A stretch of DNA of 64,000 nt, taken from NCBI GenBank assembly GCA_014189435.1, contig CP050293.1, positions 5,833,001-5,897,000 of the forward strand, written 5' to 3'. The notes beneath the pieces are model-generated. The model searched no databases. It saw only the letters and a list, made by a program, of their open reading frames with translations, and had not been told where the DNA came from. Positions 40,521 to 49,596 of this stretch are shown here, piece by piece; within the stretch, counting starts at the first letter, position 1, and the number at the start of each line of letters is the position of its first letter. The DNA comes from Mesorhizobium loti (GTDB taxonomy: Bacteria; Pseudomonadota; Alphaproteobacteria; Rhizobiales; Rhizobiaceae). The position numbers and the translations under genes were made by a program.

Positions 40521-42956
40521 TTATTTCTTGATACCGCCGATGCGGCCGCCCATCGGCACGACGGCGCCGATCGGCTGGTCGATCGCGGCAAGCGTGCCGC
40601 TGATTGGCGCCTCGATCTCGACCACGGCCTTGTCGGTTTCGATCTCGGCGATCAGTTCGCCCTCCTTGACCGCATCGCCGACCGCCTTCAGCCATTTGAC
40701 GACGGTGCCCTCGCTAACGGTGAGGTCGCCGAACGGCATCGTTATCGGCTCGTCGTCGCTGGCGGCGGCAGACGCCTGGGTCGGCGGTGCGGCCTGCGCC
40801 ACCTTGGCCGGAACGAGCGCAGGCTTAGCCGGCGCAGCACTTTTCAGGCCGACCGTGTACCAGTGATCCGGCACCGGCGGCTTGCCCGCGATGACGTCGC
40901 GCACGCCCTGGACGATGCGCGCCGTATCGACCAGCATGGCGCGCTCCAGCACCGGCGCGAAGGGATGCGAGGTCGGCGCGGTGTGCAGCCTTCCCGGCGG
41001 TGCGTCGAGTTCGTCGAAGGCGAGTTCGTTGATGGCCTGCGCGATCTCCCCGCCAAGCCCGCACATCGCCCAGGCTTCATCGACGATGAGCAGGCGATGG
41101 GTTTTGCGCACGCTGGCGACGATGGTGTCGATGTCGAGTGGCATGATGGTGCGCGGGTCGATGATTTCGGCCTCGATGCCCTCAGTGGCAAGTGCCTGCG
41201 CAGCCTCCAGCGCGCGCTGCACCATTTGCCCGGCGGCGACGATGGTGATGTCGGTGCCGGCCCGCGCGATGCGCGCGACGCCGAAGGGCACATAGTGTTC
41301 ACCGACCGGCACCTCGCCCTTGGAGGCGAACAGCGCCTTGGGTTCGAGCATGATGACCGGGTCGCCGGCCCTCAGCGCCGTCTTCATCAGGCCTTTCGCG
41401 TCGGCCGGGGTCGAGGGCACGCAAACGATGAGGCCCGGCATATGGGCGAAGACCGGATGATAGATGCCGCTGTGATGCGGGCCGGAACTGCGCAGCGCGC
41501 CGGCGCCGACGCGCACCACCATCGGCGCGCTCATCAGGCCGCTGGTCATGTAGCGCAGCTTCGCCGCCTGTAAAAAGATCTGCCCGGCGGTCTCGAAGGC
41601 GAAGTCGGCGAACATCAGGTCCGAGACGGTGCGGGCGCCGGTGGCCGAGGCGCCGACGGCGGCCGCGGTAAAGCCCTGCTCGGAAATCGGCGTGTCGACC
41701 ATCCGCTCGGCGCCGAACTCCTGCCACAGGTTCTTTGTGTGGGCGAAGCTGCCGCCGCGTTCGCCGGTGCCCTCGCCGAAATAGAGGATCGCCGGATCGG
41801 CGCGCATCTCCTCGGCGATGCCGTCGCGCACCGCCTCCAGCCAGCCTTGCGTGCGCGTCTCGCCGACGGCGCGCCAAGCCAAGGCGGCGGGCGGGTTGAT
41901 CGGATCGGCAAAGACATGCAGGCGCACGGTCGCCGGATCGGGCTCGGGCGAGTTGCGGGCGAAGGCCAGCGCTTCCTCGACGACCTTCTCGATACGGTTT
42001 TCGATGGCCGCCAGCGCTTCCGCATCGGCGACGCCATACTCCTCGACCAGCTTCTTGCGGAACATGTCGATCGGATCGCGCTTGATCCAGGAGTCGAGTT
42101 CTTCCTGCGTCCGGTAGGTGCCGATGACCGGATCACCCTCATGGTGGCCGACGGTGCGATAGGTCTTGGCCTCGATCAGCGTCGGGCCCTTGCCGGCACG
42201 GGCACGTTCGGTGGCTTCCTTCATCGCCAGCCAGACGGCGAAGACATCGTTGCCGTCGACCGCCACGCCAGGCATGCCGTAGGAGGCGGCCTTGGTGGCG
42301 ATCTCGGGATTGAGGGTTACGGAGTTGAGCGGCGTCGCCGTGGCGTAGAGATTGTTCTCGCAGACGAAGACCGCTGGCGCCCGCTGCACGGCGGCGAAGT
42401 TGAGCGCCTCGTGGAAGCCGCCATGGTTGGCGGCGCCGTCGCCGAAGAAGGCGACGCCGATGTCGTCGCGTCCTTGCTGGCGGGCGCTCATGCCGATGCC
42501 GACGGCATGGCCGATGCCTGCGGCGACGATGCCATTGGTGCCGAACAGGCCGACCGAGCGGTCGTAGAGATGCATGGTGCCACCGCGGCCGCCGCAAATG
42601 CCGTCGGCCTTGCCGAACAGCTCGGCCATCACCCGGCCGGGGTTGGCCCCCTTGGCCAGCGCGTGGCCATGGCCGCGATGGGTCGAGGTGACCCAGTCGG
42701 TCGGGCGCAGATGCGCGCAGACGCCGACGCCGGTCGCCTCCTCGCCGATATAGAGATGCAGGAAGCCGGGCGTCTCGCCCTTGCGGCAGGCGATCTGGGC
42801 GATGCTTTCGAAGCGGCGCAACAGTACCATGCGTTCGAACAGATCGAGCAGGACCTTCCGGTCGGGGAGGTTTGGCGCACCCCTGGAATGCTCGCGTGCG
42901 CGCGCCGCGGAAATTGCCACCAAAGCCTCCCTGAACCCGTCTGCGCCGGTCGGCAC
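40521..42956 (-). CDS. 2-oxoacid dehydrogenase E1 alpha-E1 beta-lipoyl fusion
   Basis: An 811-residue three-part fusion. About 30-350 is E1 alpha with the ThDP motif GDG (172-174) through NN (201-202). About 365-695 is E1 beta (ILYFGEGTGERGGSF, DTPISEQGFTAAAVG, IDPRTIMPLDIDTI). After a Pro/Ala-rich linker comes a lipoyl domain at about 735-811, with the lipoylation lysine at 776 (IETDKA). Translation starts at GTG 42956. The lipoyl domain here may serve the lipoyl-less E2-like protein of the same operon. The 2-oxo acid substrate is unknown. Confidence 0.9.
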   Translation of the reverse strand: MPTGADGFREALVAISAARAREHSRGAPNLPDRKVLLDLFERMVLLRRFESIAQIACRKGETPGFLHLYIGEEATGVGVCAHLRPTDWVTSTHRGHGHALAKGANPGRVMAELFGKADGICGGRGGTMHLYDRSVGLFGTNGIVAAGIGHAVGIGMSARQQGRDDIGVAFFGDGAANHGGFHEALNFAAVQRAPAVFVCENNLYATATPLNSVTLNPEIATKAASYGMPGVAVDGNDVFAVWLAMKEATERARAGKGPTLIEAKTYRTVGHHEGDPVIGTYRTQEELDSWIKRDPIDMFRKKLVEEYGVADAEALAAIENRIEKVVEEALAFARNSPEPDPATVRLHVFADPINPPAALAWRAVGETRTQGWLEAVRDGIAEEMRADPAILYFGEGTGERGGSFAHTKNLWQEFGAERMVDTPISEQGFTAAAVGASATGARTVSDLMFADFAFETAGQIFLQAAKLRYMTSGLMSAPMVVRVGAGALRSSGPHHSGIYHPVFAHMPGLIVCVPSTPADAKGLMKTALRAGDPVIMLEPKALFASKGEVPVGEHYVPFGVARIARAGTDITIVAAGQMVQRALEAAQALATEGIEAEIIDPRTIMPLDIDTIVASVRKTHRLLIVDEAWAMCGLGGEIAQAINELAFDELDAPPGRLHTAPTSHPFAPVLERAMLVDTARIVQGVRDVIAGKPPVPDHWYTVGLKSAAPAKPALVPAKVAQAAPPTQASAAASDDEPITMPFGDLTVSEGTVVKWLKAVGDAVKEGELIAEIETDKAVVEIEAPISGTLAAIDQPIGAVVPMGGRIGGIKK

Positions 42957-43002
42957 AGCGCCGGCGGCGAGCTTGTGGATCGCCCGCTTCGGCTCATCAT
43001 AG

Positions 43003-43018
43003 ATTATAATAGCATAAT
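43003..43018. promoter_or_regulatory. AT-rich operator, site E (ATTAT-AATAGC-ATAAT)
   Basis: Both arms are perfect. It lies 47 bases upstream of the E1 fusion start, in the gap after the enolase-superfamily gene. It contains TATAAT and would overlap a -10 region. Confidence 0.7.
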
Positions 43019-43050
43019 GTCTACTGGCTCCGAAAAGAGCCTGATAACGG

Positions 43051-44271
43051 CTAGATTTTCGTGATGCGCACCGTCGCGTCGGGCCGCTGGAACAGCTCCG
43101 GCCGCAGGCTCAGGCCAAGCCCCGGCCCTTCGAGCGGCGCGACATGGCCATCGCTGACCGGCGGAATGTCGGCGACGATCTCGGTGTACCAGCCGGTGAA
43201 ATAGGCGCGCACTGCTTCCTGGTAATTGACGTTCGGCAAGGTTGCCGACAGCGCGCAACTGGCGGCATAGACAATCGGCCCGGTGCAGTCGTGCAGGGTC
43301 ACCGGCAGTTCGCTGGCTTCGGCCATGTTGGCGATCTTGCGCGCTTCCGAGAGGCCGCCGCACCAGGCGAGGTCGATCATGATCACGCTAGCCGCACGCT
43401 TGTCGATCAACTGCTTGAACATCTGCCGCGAGGCCAGCCGCTCGCTGGCGGCGACGGGTATGGAGGTGTGGCGGGCAAGTTCGGCCATGGCGTCGAGCTC
43501 GTTGTAGCGGATCGGCTCTTCCAGCCAGGCCACGTCATAGGGCTTCAACGCCTCGGCGATGCGCAGCACCGGCGGCAAGGTCCATAGGCCGTGCAACTCG
43601 ACCATGATCTCCATGTCGCGGCCGACGGCATCGCGAATCTTCTGGAACGGCTCCAGCGCCTTGTCGAGGTCTGCCAACGAAATGCGGGTGCCGTTCGACG
43701 CCTCGGCGGCGATGTCGAACGGCCATATCTTCATGGCGCCAATGCCTTCGGATTTCAGACTCCTGGCGAGGTCGCCGGCATTGTAGCGCCAGGCGAGCAG
43801 GTCTTCATACGGGCCTTCGTTGGAATCGCCTGCCTTGAGCGACCAGTCCTCGCCACGCTCGAACAGGGCATTCTTTTTGGTGGCACGGACATGTTTGTAG
43901 CCGGCGCAAGTGTTGTAGATGGGCACGGTCTTGTGCGTGCGCCCGCCAAGCAGCCGCCAGACAGGCTCGCCGAGCGCCTGGCCATAGATGTCCCACAGCG
44001 CGATGTTGACGGCGGAATTGCCGCGCACCTCGGCGCCGGAATCGCGCGCGCCGACATAGACACTGCCCAGCGTGCGGTCGTGCAGCTCGATGTCGCGCGG
44101 ATCCTTGCCGAGGAGATAGGCCGCGACATTGTCGTGGATGTAGGAGGCGACCGGCCCCGGGGCCCAAAAAGTCTCGCCCGTGCCGATGAAGCCGGCATCG
44201 GTGTGGACGCGCAGCCAGAACAGGAACGGGAACTCGGCCAGCTGCAGCGTTTCGAGCGCAACGACTTTCAT
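43051..44271 (-). CDS. Mandelate racemase/muconate lactonizing enzyme family protein
   Basis: A 406-residue enolase-superfamily enzyme, probably a sugar-acid dehydratase. The N-terminal capping domain holds LRVHTDAGFIGTGETF. The barrel has GAMKIWPFD, MVELHGLW (first metal ligand), WLEEPIRYN (second) and AASERLASR, with LPVTLHDCTGP near the end. The start at 44271 follows GGAGAG; the longer ORF is not conserved-looking. It is divergent from the SDR at 44390, with the ACCGGT-centred operator between them. Confidence 0.85.
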   Translation of the reverse strand: MKVVALETLQLAEFPFLFWLRVHTDAGFIGTGETFWAPGPVASYIHDNVAAYLLGKDPRDIELHDRTLGSVYVGARDSGAEVRGNSAVNIALWDIYGQALGEPVWRLLGGRTHKTVPIYNTCAGYKHVRATKKNALFERGEDWSLKAGDSNEGPYEDLLAWRYNAGDLARSLKSEGIGAMKIWPFDIAAEASNGTRISLADLDKALEPFQKIRDAVGRDMEIMVELHGLWTLPPVLRIAEALKPYDVAWLEEPIRYNELDAMAELARHTSIPVAASERLASRQMFKQLIDKRAASVIMIDLAWCGGLSEARKIANMAEASELPVTLHDCTGPIVYAASCALSATLPNVNYQEAVRAYFTGWYTEIVADIPPVSDGHVAPLEGPGLGLSLRPELFQRPDATVRITKI

Positions 44272-44340
44272 CTTTTTCTCTCCATTCCAACCGACCGCAC
44301 GGTCGATGGGACAATAGCACATCGCCGTTGACAGCCATTT

Positions 44341-44356
44341 ATGGTACCGGTATCAA
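44341..44356. promoter_or_regulatory. LacI-type operator, second copy
   Basis: ATGGTACCGGTATCAA is the reverse complement of TTGATACCGGTACCAT and matches the site at 36421. It lies between the divergent dehydratase and SDR-transketolase operons. The LacI-family gene at 48432 is the nearest candidate regulator. Confidence 0.7.
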
Positions 44357-44389
44357 TTTCGTCAAGATGGCCACCGGGAGGGTGTTCGC

Positions 44390-45184
44390 TTGCCTGCCGA
44401 AAATCAAAACACTACGCCAAAACGAGCATTGGTCACCGGTGCCGCCGGCGGGCTCGGCCGCGAGGTGGCGATCCAGTTAGCCCGGCGCGGCTGTGTCGTC
44501 GCGGTTACCGACATCAATGGCGAAGGACTGGCCGACACTGCCCGACAGATCAAGGTAACCGGTGCGGAAACCGAAATCATAGCAGGCGATTTCACGCTGG
44601 AGGGCGCGCCGGAAGCGGCGGTGGAAAAAGTGGTCGCGCGCTGGGGTGGCATCGACATCCTGGTCAACAATGCCGGCTATGGCGTGATCGAGCCGTTCCT
44701 CGATGCCACCTTCAAAGCGTGGACGCGCACGCTGGCGCTCAATGTCACCGCGCTTGCCATGGCCTGCAAGGCGGCGGGCCGGGTGATGCGCGAGCAGCGT
44801 TCGGGGCGCATCGTCAACATCACCTCGCCGGGCTCGCGCATGGCGCTGCCGGACTACACCGCCTACACCGCCAGCAAGGCCGGCGTCGATTCCATCACCC
44901 GGGCCGCCGCGGTGGCGCTGGCGCCCTATGGCGTGCTGGTCAACAGCCTGGCGCCGGGCATGATGGACACCGAGATGCAGCGCTCGACGGAGGCCGATCT
45001 CGCCCGCGCCAACGGCCGCAACGATCTGCAGGCCTTTCTCGACGAGCGCACCCGCCGCATTCCGCTCGGCCGCCGCGCCGAGATTTCCGAAGTGGCCGAG
45101 GCGGTCGTCTGGCTATGCCTCGACGCGCCAAAATACATGACCGCCGAGCGGCTCAATATGTCGGGCGGGCTCGACAAGGACTGA
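44390..45184 (+). CDS. SDR family oxidoreductase
   Basis: A 264-residue classical SDR with GAAGGLGRE as cofactor loop, NNAGYG, and catalytic YTASK. It starts at TTG 44390, with GGGAGGG eight bases upstream. It is first in an operon with the split transketolase and an enolase-superfamily gene (44390-48214). It is likely an oxidoreductase of a sugar or polyol in that pathway. Confidence 0.85.
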   Translation: MPAENQNTTPKRALVTGAAGGLGREVAIQLARRGCVVAVTDINGEGLADTARQIKVTGAETEIIAGDFTLEGAPEAAVEKVVARWGGIDILVNNAGYGVIEPFLDATFKAWTRTLALNVTALAMACKAAGRVMREQRSGRIVNITSPGSRMALPDYTAYTASKAGVDSITRAAAVALAPYGVLVNSLAPGMMDTEMQRSTEADLARANGRNDLQAFLDERTRRIPLGRRAEISEVAEAVVWLCLDAPKYMTAERLNMSGGLDKD

Positions 45185-45188
45185 TCCA

Positions 45189-46037
45189 ATGTTGCGAAAC
45201 TCCCCTCCCGGCAGCGCCGATATCGGCGCGCTCGAACGCAAGGCAAGGCGGCTGCGCCGCCACATGCTGACCATGGCGCGCGGCCAGGGCCAGGGCTATA
45301 TCGGCCAGGGTCTCGGTATCGCCGATGCGCTGGCCGCGCTGTATTTCCACGAACTGCGCTATGACCCTCACAATCCAGCGTGGCCCGATCGCGACCGCTT
45401 CCTGCTGTCGACCGGGCACTATTCCATCGCGCTTTGGGCCGCACTTGCCGAGGCCGGCATCATTCCGGTCGAGGAACTTGTCACCTACGGCGCCGACAGC
45501 AGCCGGCTTGAGATGTCGACGCTCGACACCACGCCCGGCGTCGAGATGATCGGCGGCTCGCTCGGCCATGGCATGGGGCAAGGCGTCGGCCAGGCGCTGG
45601 GCTTGCGTATCGACCGCTCCGACGCGCGCGTCTTCGTCGAGCTTTCCGATGGCGAGATGCAAGAGGGCTCGACTTGGGAAGCGGCGATGTCGGCCAGCCA
45701 TTTCAAGCTCGACGGGCTGGTGGCGCTGATCGACTGCAACGGCATCCAGGCCGACGGACCTGTCGTGCTCGACATGGAGCCGGTGGCCGACAAATGGCGC
45801 GCCTTCGGCTGGGAAACATTCGAGATCGACGGCAACGACATGACAGCGGTGGTCGGCGCGCTGGCTGGCGCACGTCAGCGCAACGGCAAGCCGAAGGCGA
45901 TCGTGCTGCGCACACTGCCGGGCAAGGGCGTACCGCGCATCGAAACCTCTGAGAAATCGCACTTCTTCCGCATCGACGTGGCGCAATGGGACGGCATCAT
46001 CGCCGAGTTTGAGAAAAGCGCGGGGGCACAGCCATGA
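45189..46037 (+). CDS. Transketolase, N-terminal (ThDP-binding) subunit
   Basis: A 282-residue protein covering the PP half of transketolase: GYIGQGLGIADALAALYF, GGSLGHGMGQGVGQALG, and a ThDP motif SDGEMQEGSTWE running to CNG. It pairs with the separate C-terminal subunit at 46034, with a four-base overlap. Split transketolases of this type occur in catabolic clusters for branched or unusual sugars. The substrate is not deducible. Confidence 0.9.
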   Translation: MLRNSPPGSADIGALERKARRLRRHMLTMARGQGQGYIGQGLGIADALAALYFHELRYDPHNPAWPDRDRFLLSTGHYSIALWAALAEAGIIPVEELVTYGADSSRLEMSTLDTTPGVEMIGGSLGHGMGQGVGQALGLRIDRSDARVFVELSDGEMQEGSTWEAAMSASHFKLDGLVALIDCNGIQADGPVVLDMEPVADKWRAFGWETFEIDGNDMTAVVGALAGARQRNGKPKAIVLRTLPGKGVPRIETSEKSHFFRIDVAQWDGIIAEFEKSAGAQP

Positions 46038-47023
46038 GCGGCGCGGCAATGGAGGCCGGACGCACGCTGGCCATGGGCCAGGACGAAGCGCTTGGCGGCG
46101 GCCGTCGGAGCGTGGAGGCGCCGTTCGGCCGGGCGCTGGCAAGGCTTGGCCACAGCCATCCAGACATTGTCGGGCTGACCGCCGACCTCGGCAAGTACAC
46201 CGACATATTGCCGTTCCGCGACGCCTTCCCGGACCGCTTCTTCAATGTCGGCATGGCCGAGCAAAACCTCGTTGCCGTCGCCGCCGGGCTGGCGCGCACC
46301 GGCAAGGTGCCGTTCGCCACCACCTACGGCGTGTTCGCGACACGGCGCGCCTATGATTTCGTTGCCATCGCGCTTGCCCACTCCAACCTCAACGTCAAGA
46401 TCGTCGCTGGCCTGCCCGGCCTGACGACCGGCTATGGCGGCACGCATCAGGCAATCGAGGATCTGGCGCTGATGCGCATGATCCCCGGTCTCACCATCAT
46501 CGATCCCTGCGACGCGACCGAGATCGAGGCTGCGACGACAGCCATCGCCGAGCATCGCGGGCCGGTCTATATCAGGCTGCTGCGCGGCAGCGTGCCTGTC
46601 GTGTTCGAGCCCGGCTATCGCTTCGAAATCGGCAAGGCGCGACGGCTTCGCGAAGGATCGGATGTCGGCATCATCTCGACCGGCTTCATGACCGAGCGGG
46701 CGTTGGACGCGGCGGAGGCTTTGCACAAGCAAGGCATCTCCGCTGGTGTGCTGCATGTGCCGACCATAAAGCCGTTCGACGCAGAGGCGGTGGCTGAGTT
46801 CGCGGCCAGCGTCAGCCATATCGTCACCGCGGAAAACCATGTCGTGGTCGGTGGGCTGGCCAGCCTGGTCGTCGAGAGCTTGTTCGATGCCGGCCTTTTG
46901 AAGACAGTGACGCGCATCGGCCTGCCGGACCGCTACATCGAATGCGGCGCGGTGCCGACCTTGCAAGCGAAATACGGCCTGACCACCGAGGCTGTCATCG
47001 CAACGATTGCCGCGCTGGGCTAG
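46034..47023 (+). CDS. Transketolase, C-terminal (pyrimidine-binding) subunit
   Basis: A 329-residue partner of the preceding gene. It has the Transket_pyr domain (AEQNLVAVAAGLARTGKVPFATTYGVF, with the catalytic Glu in MAEQN), PGLTTGYGGTHQAIEDLALMR, and a C-terminal transketolase_C domain (VGIISTGFMTERALDAAEAL). It would form a heteromeric enzyme with the N-terminal subunit. Confidence 0.9.
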   Translation: MSGAAMEAGRTLAMGQDEALGGGRRSVEAPFGRALARLGHSHPDIVGLTADLGKYTDILPFRDAFPDRFFNVGMAEQNLVAVAAGLARTGKVPFATTYGVFATRRAYDFVAIALAHSNLNVKIVAGLPGLTTGYGGTHQAIEDLALMRMIPGLTIIDPCDATEIEAATTAIAEHRGPVYIRLLRGSVPVVFEPGYRFEIGKARRLREGSDVGIISTGFMTERALDAAEALHKQGISAGVLHVPTIKPFDAEAVAEFAASVSHIVTAENHVVVGGLASLVVESLFDAGLLKTVTRIGLPDRYIECGAVPTLQAKYGLTTEAVIATIAALG

Positions 47024-47032
47024 GATTTTCGC

Positions 47033-48214
47033 ATGAAGATCACCGAGATCGAGACCTTTGCCGTCGGCGCCGGCTGGAAGAACTGGCTGTTCGTCAAAGT
47101 GCATACCGACAGCGGCATTCACGGCATCGGCGAGGGCACGCTGAACGGCTTCATCAAGACCACCGAAGCCGGCGTGCATGAACTCAAGCATCTGGCCATC
47201 GGCCAGGATCCGCGGCGCATCAACGCGCTGGCCAAACGCATGCTGGACAGCGTCTCGCTCGACGGCGGCCATATCCACCGCACGGTGATCGCGGCGGTCG
47301 AGGTCGCCTGCTGGGACATACTGGGCAAGAGCCTCGGCGTGCCGATCCACCAATTGCTGGGCGGCCAGGTGCGCGACAGCGTGCTCAGCTATGCCAATGG
47401 CTGGTACCGCACCGAGCGTACGCCGGAAGCCTTCCTCGAGGCCGCCAAGGCAGTGCTGGCCAAAGGGTTCAAGGCGTTCAAGCTCGATCCGTTCGGCACC
47501 GCGCAAGGTTTTATCGCGCGCGGGGAGCTGGAGCTGTCCTACGCCATCTGCCGGACCTTGCGCGACAGGCTGCCGAAGGACACGCTGATCCTGATCGACG
47601 TGCATGCGCGCTTCACCGAGATCGCCGCACTTCAGGCGGCGCAGAAATTCGCCGATCTCGACATCTACTGGTGGGAGGAGCCGACCTCACGCGACCGCCA
47701 GGAGACGGTGCACGAAGTCGCGCATCGCTCGCCGATCCCGGTGGCGACCGGCGAGATGTACGACACGGTCGGTCAGTTCTACACGTTGGCCGCCGGCGGC
47801 GGCGTCAACATCTTCCAGCCCGAGCCGATGTCGCTCGGCGGCATCACGCCGTCGATGCAGGTGGCCAACCTCGCACTCGCCCACGGCAGCCACATCGCGC
47901 CGCACCAGAGCGGCGGGCCGGTGGCGACGGCGGTCTGCCTGCAGCTGGCGGCGGCGGTGCCGAATTTCCTCATCCAGGAGCATTTCGACGCCTTCAACGA
48001 CCCGTGGACGCGCGACCTCGTCACCTGGCACCCGACCGTCAATCCGGACAATGGCCATCTGTCGCTGCCGGACGCGCCGGGGCTCGGCATCGATCTCAAC
48101 ATCGATGCGATCAAGGAGCACCCCTACGATCCGCACGCCTATCTCAACGTCCATGCCGAAGGCTGGGAGAAGCGGCTCGGGCGGCGTGAAGAGACGGGGA
48201 AGCGGGGCTCCTAA
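47033..48214 (+). CDS. Enolase-superfamily dehydratase, galactonate dehydratase-like
   Basis: A 393-residue enzyme. The barrel carries FKAFKLDPFG, LIDVHARF (metal ligand and acid/base His), YWWEEPTSRD and VATGEMY, with APHQSGGPVATA late. This arrangement resembles DgoD/RspA-type sugar-acid dehydratases. It ends the SDR-transketolase operon. Together with the dehydratase-like gene at 43051 it suggests two different sugar acids, or a dehydratase plus a cycloisomerase. Confidence 0.87.
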   Translation: MKITEIETFAVGAGWKNWLFVKVHTDSGIHGIGEGTLNGFIKTTEAGVHELKHLAIGQDPRRINALAKRMLDSVSLDGGHIHRTVIAAVEVACWDILGKSLGVPIHQLLGGQVRDSVLSYANGWYRTERTPEAFLEAAKAVLAKGFKAFKLDPFGTAQGFIARGELELSYAICRTLRDRLPKDTLILIDVHARFTEIAALQAAQKFADLDIYWWEEPTSRDRQETVHEVAHRSPIPVATGEMYDTVGQFYTLAAGGGVNIFQPEPMSLGGITPSMQVANLALAHGSHIAPHQSGGPVATAVCLQLAAAVPNFLIQEHFDAFNDPWTRDLVTWHPTVNPDNGHLSLPDAPGLGIDLNIDAIKEHPYDPHAYLNVHAEGWEKRLGRREETGKRGS

Positions 48215-48219
48215 ACTTG

Positions 48220-48407
48220 CTTCGTCATCCACGGGCGAAGCAAGGAGCGTAGCGACGCGGCGCAGACCCGAGGATCCATGCCGTGACATCCGAGCGCCGC
48301 AACGGTGCAGAATTCTGTTCCGCTGCGCTATTCGGTATCGGTCGCGGCATGGATCCTAGGGTCTCCGCGACGCCGCTTCGCGGCTGCTCCGCCCTAGGAT
48401 GACGACG
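48220..48407. repeat. Palindromic repeat family 1, full-length copy
   Basis: It has the termini CTTCGTCATCC and GGATGACGACG (one variant base) and the inner GGATCCATGCC / GGCATGGATCC pair. It lies between convergent genes (dehydratase and LacI regulator). Confidence 0.8.
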
Positions 48408-48431
48408 CTAGGGGAGCTTCAGCGGAGACAG

Positions 48432-49463
48432 TCACGCGCTCTCGCGGTCGACGATCTCGAAGCCGAGGCTGGTGATGGTCGGCACCTTGGTGTTGCCGCC
48501 GAGCCTTGCCAGCAATTGCCGCACCGCGCGCCGGCCCATCTCGTAGCGGTTGACCTTCACCGTGGTCAGCGGCGGATAAAGCTGTGCCGCCAGATCCATG
48601 TCGCCATAGCCGGCAATGGCGATCCTGCCCGGCACCGCCCAGCGGCGCCGGTGGCATTCCTGCACGGCGCCGACGGCCAGCGTATCGCTGGAAAAGAAGA
48701 TGGCGTCGATGTCCTTGTGGCGGGAGGTCAACGTCACCAGCGCTTCGGCGCCGCCTTGGGCGGTGATCGGCACCTCGACCTCCATGTCGTCATGGTTCCT
48801 GATGCCGAGTTCGGTGAGTGCGGCGTGATAGCCGGTGCGGCGCTGCTGCAGGCGGTCATTGCCATGGATCGGCGTCGAGACGAAGCCGATGCGCTTGTAG
48901 CCCTTGGCCGCCAGATGCATGGTCATGGCATAGGCGGTCTCGAAATTGGAGACGCCGACCACCATGTCGATCGGCTTGCGGCCCTTGATCTCGGATATCT
49001 CGACCACCGGCGCGCCGCTGCTCTTGAGAAGCGCGCGGGCGACCTCGCTTTGCACGAAGCTTTGCAGGATCATGCCGACCGGGCGCCAGCCGAGCAGATT
49101 GCGGATCGATTTCTCTTCGGCTTCCTGTGTGAATTCGCCCTGCACCAGGAGCATCGAATAGCCGCTCTCATGGCACTCGTCGGACATGCCTTGCACCTGT
49201 TCGGCGATGCCCGAATTGATCAGCGGCGGCACCACGGTGCCGATCATGCGGCCATTGCCGCGCATGCTCGACGCCAGCCGGTTCGGCACGAAGCCGGCCT
49301 GCTCGATGGCCTCGAGCACCTTGGCGCGCGTCTCCGGCGAGACCATGTCGGGATTGGAGAGCGCGCGCGACACCGTCATCGGCGCGACGCCGACGCGCTT
49401 GGCGATCTCGCGGACGCCAAGGCGCTGCGGCTTCTTCTCGCCCGCCGGCGGTCTATCGGTCAT
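48432..49463 (-). CDS. LacI-family transcriptional regulator, GntR(gluconate)-like
   Basis: A 343-residue protein. The helix-turn-helix is at about 15-60 (LGVREIAKRVGVAPMTVSRAL) and the ligand domain has IGTVVPPLINSG and IFFSSDTLAVGAVQECHRR. The start at 49463 has GGAG nine bases upstream; an in-frame ATG at 49514 would add 17 residues without a good ribosome-binding site. It is the likely regulator of the ACCGGT-centred operators at 36421 and 44341. It is divergent from the sugar ABC operon at 49703, with an AT-rich operator in the spacer. Confidence 0.88.
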   Translation of the reverse strand: MTDRPPAGEKKPQRLGVREIAKRVGVAPMTVSRALSNPDMVSPETRAKVLEAIEQAGFVPNRLASSMRGNGRMIGTVVPPLINSGIAEQVQGMSDECHESGYSMLLVQGEFTQEAEEKSIRNLLGWRPVGMILQSFVQSEVARALLKSSGAPVVEISEIKGRKPIDMVVGVSNFETAYAMTMHLAAKGYKRIGFVSTPIHGNDRLQQRRTGYHAALTELGIRNHDDMEVEVPITAQGGAEALVTLTSRHKDIDAIFFSSDTLAVGAVQECHRRRWAVPGRIAIAGYGDMDLAAQLYPPLTTVKVNRYEMGRRAVRQLLARLGGNTKVPTITSLGFEIVDRESA

Positions 49464-49596
49464 CACCGTGCTCCAAGAGGCGCGATCCGGCACTTCCTGC
49501 GGATCACGCGACATCAGCCATTCATAGCGGTTGCGAGGGGCGCTTTCCAGCGATGCGCCAAGCTGTCCCCGAGATGCGAATTTTCATCGTTGACAA

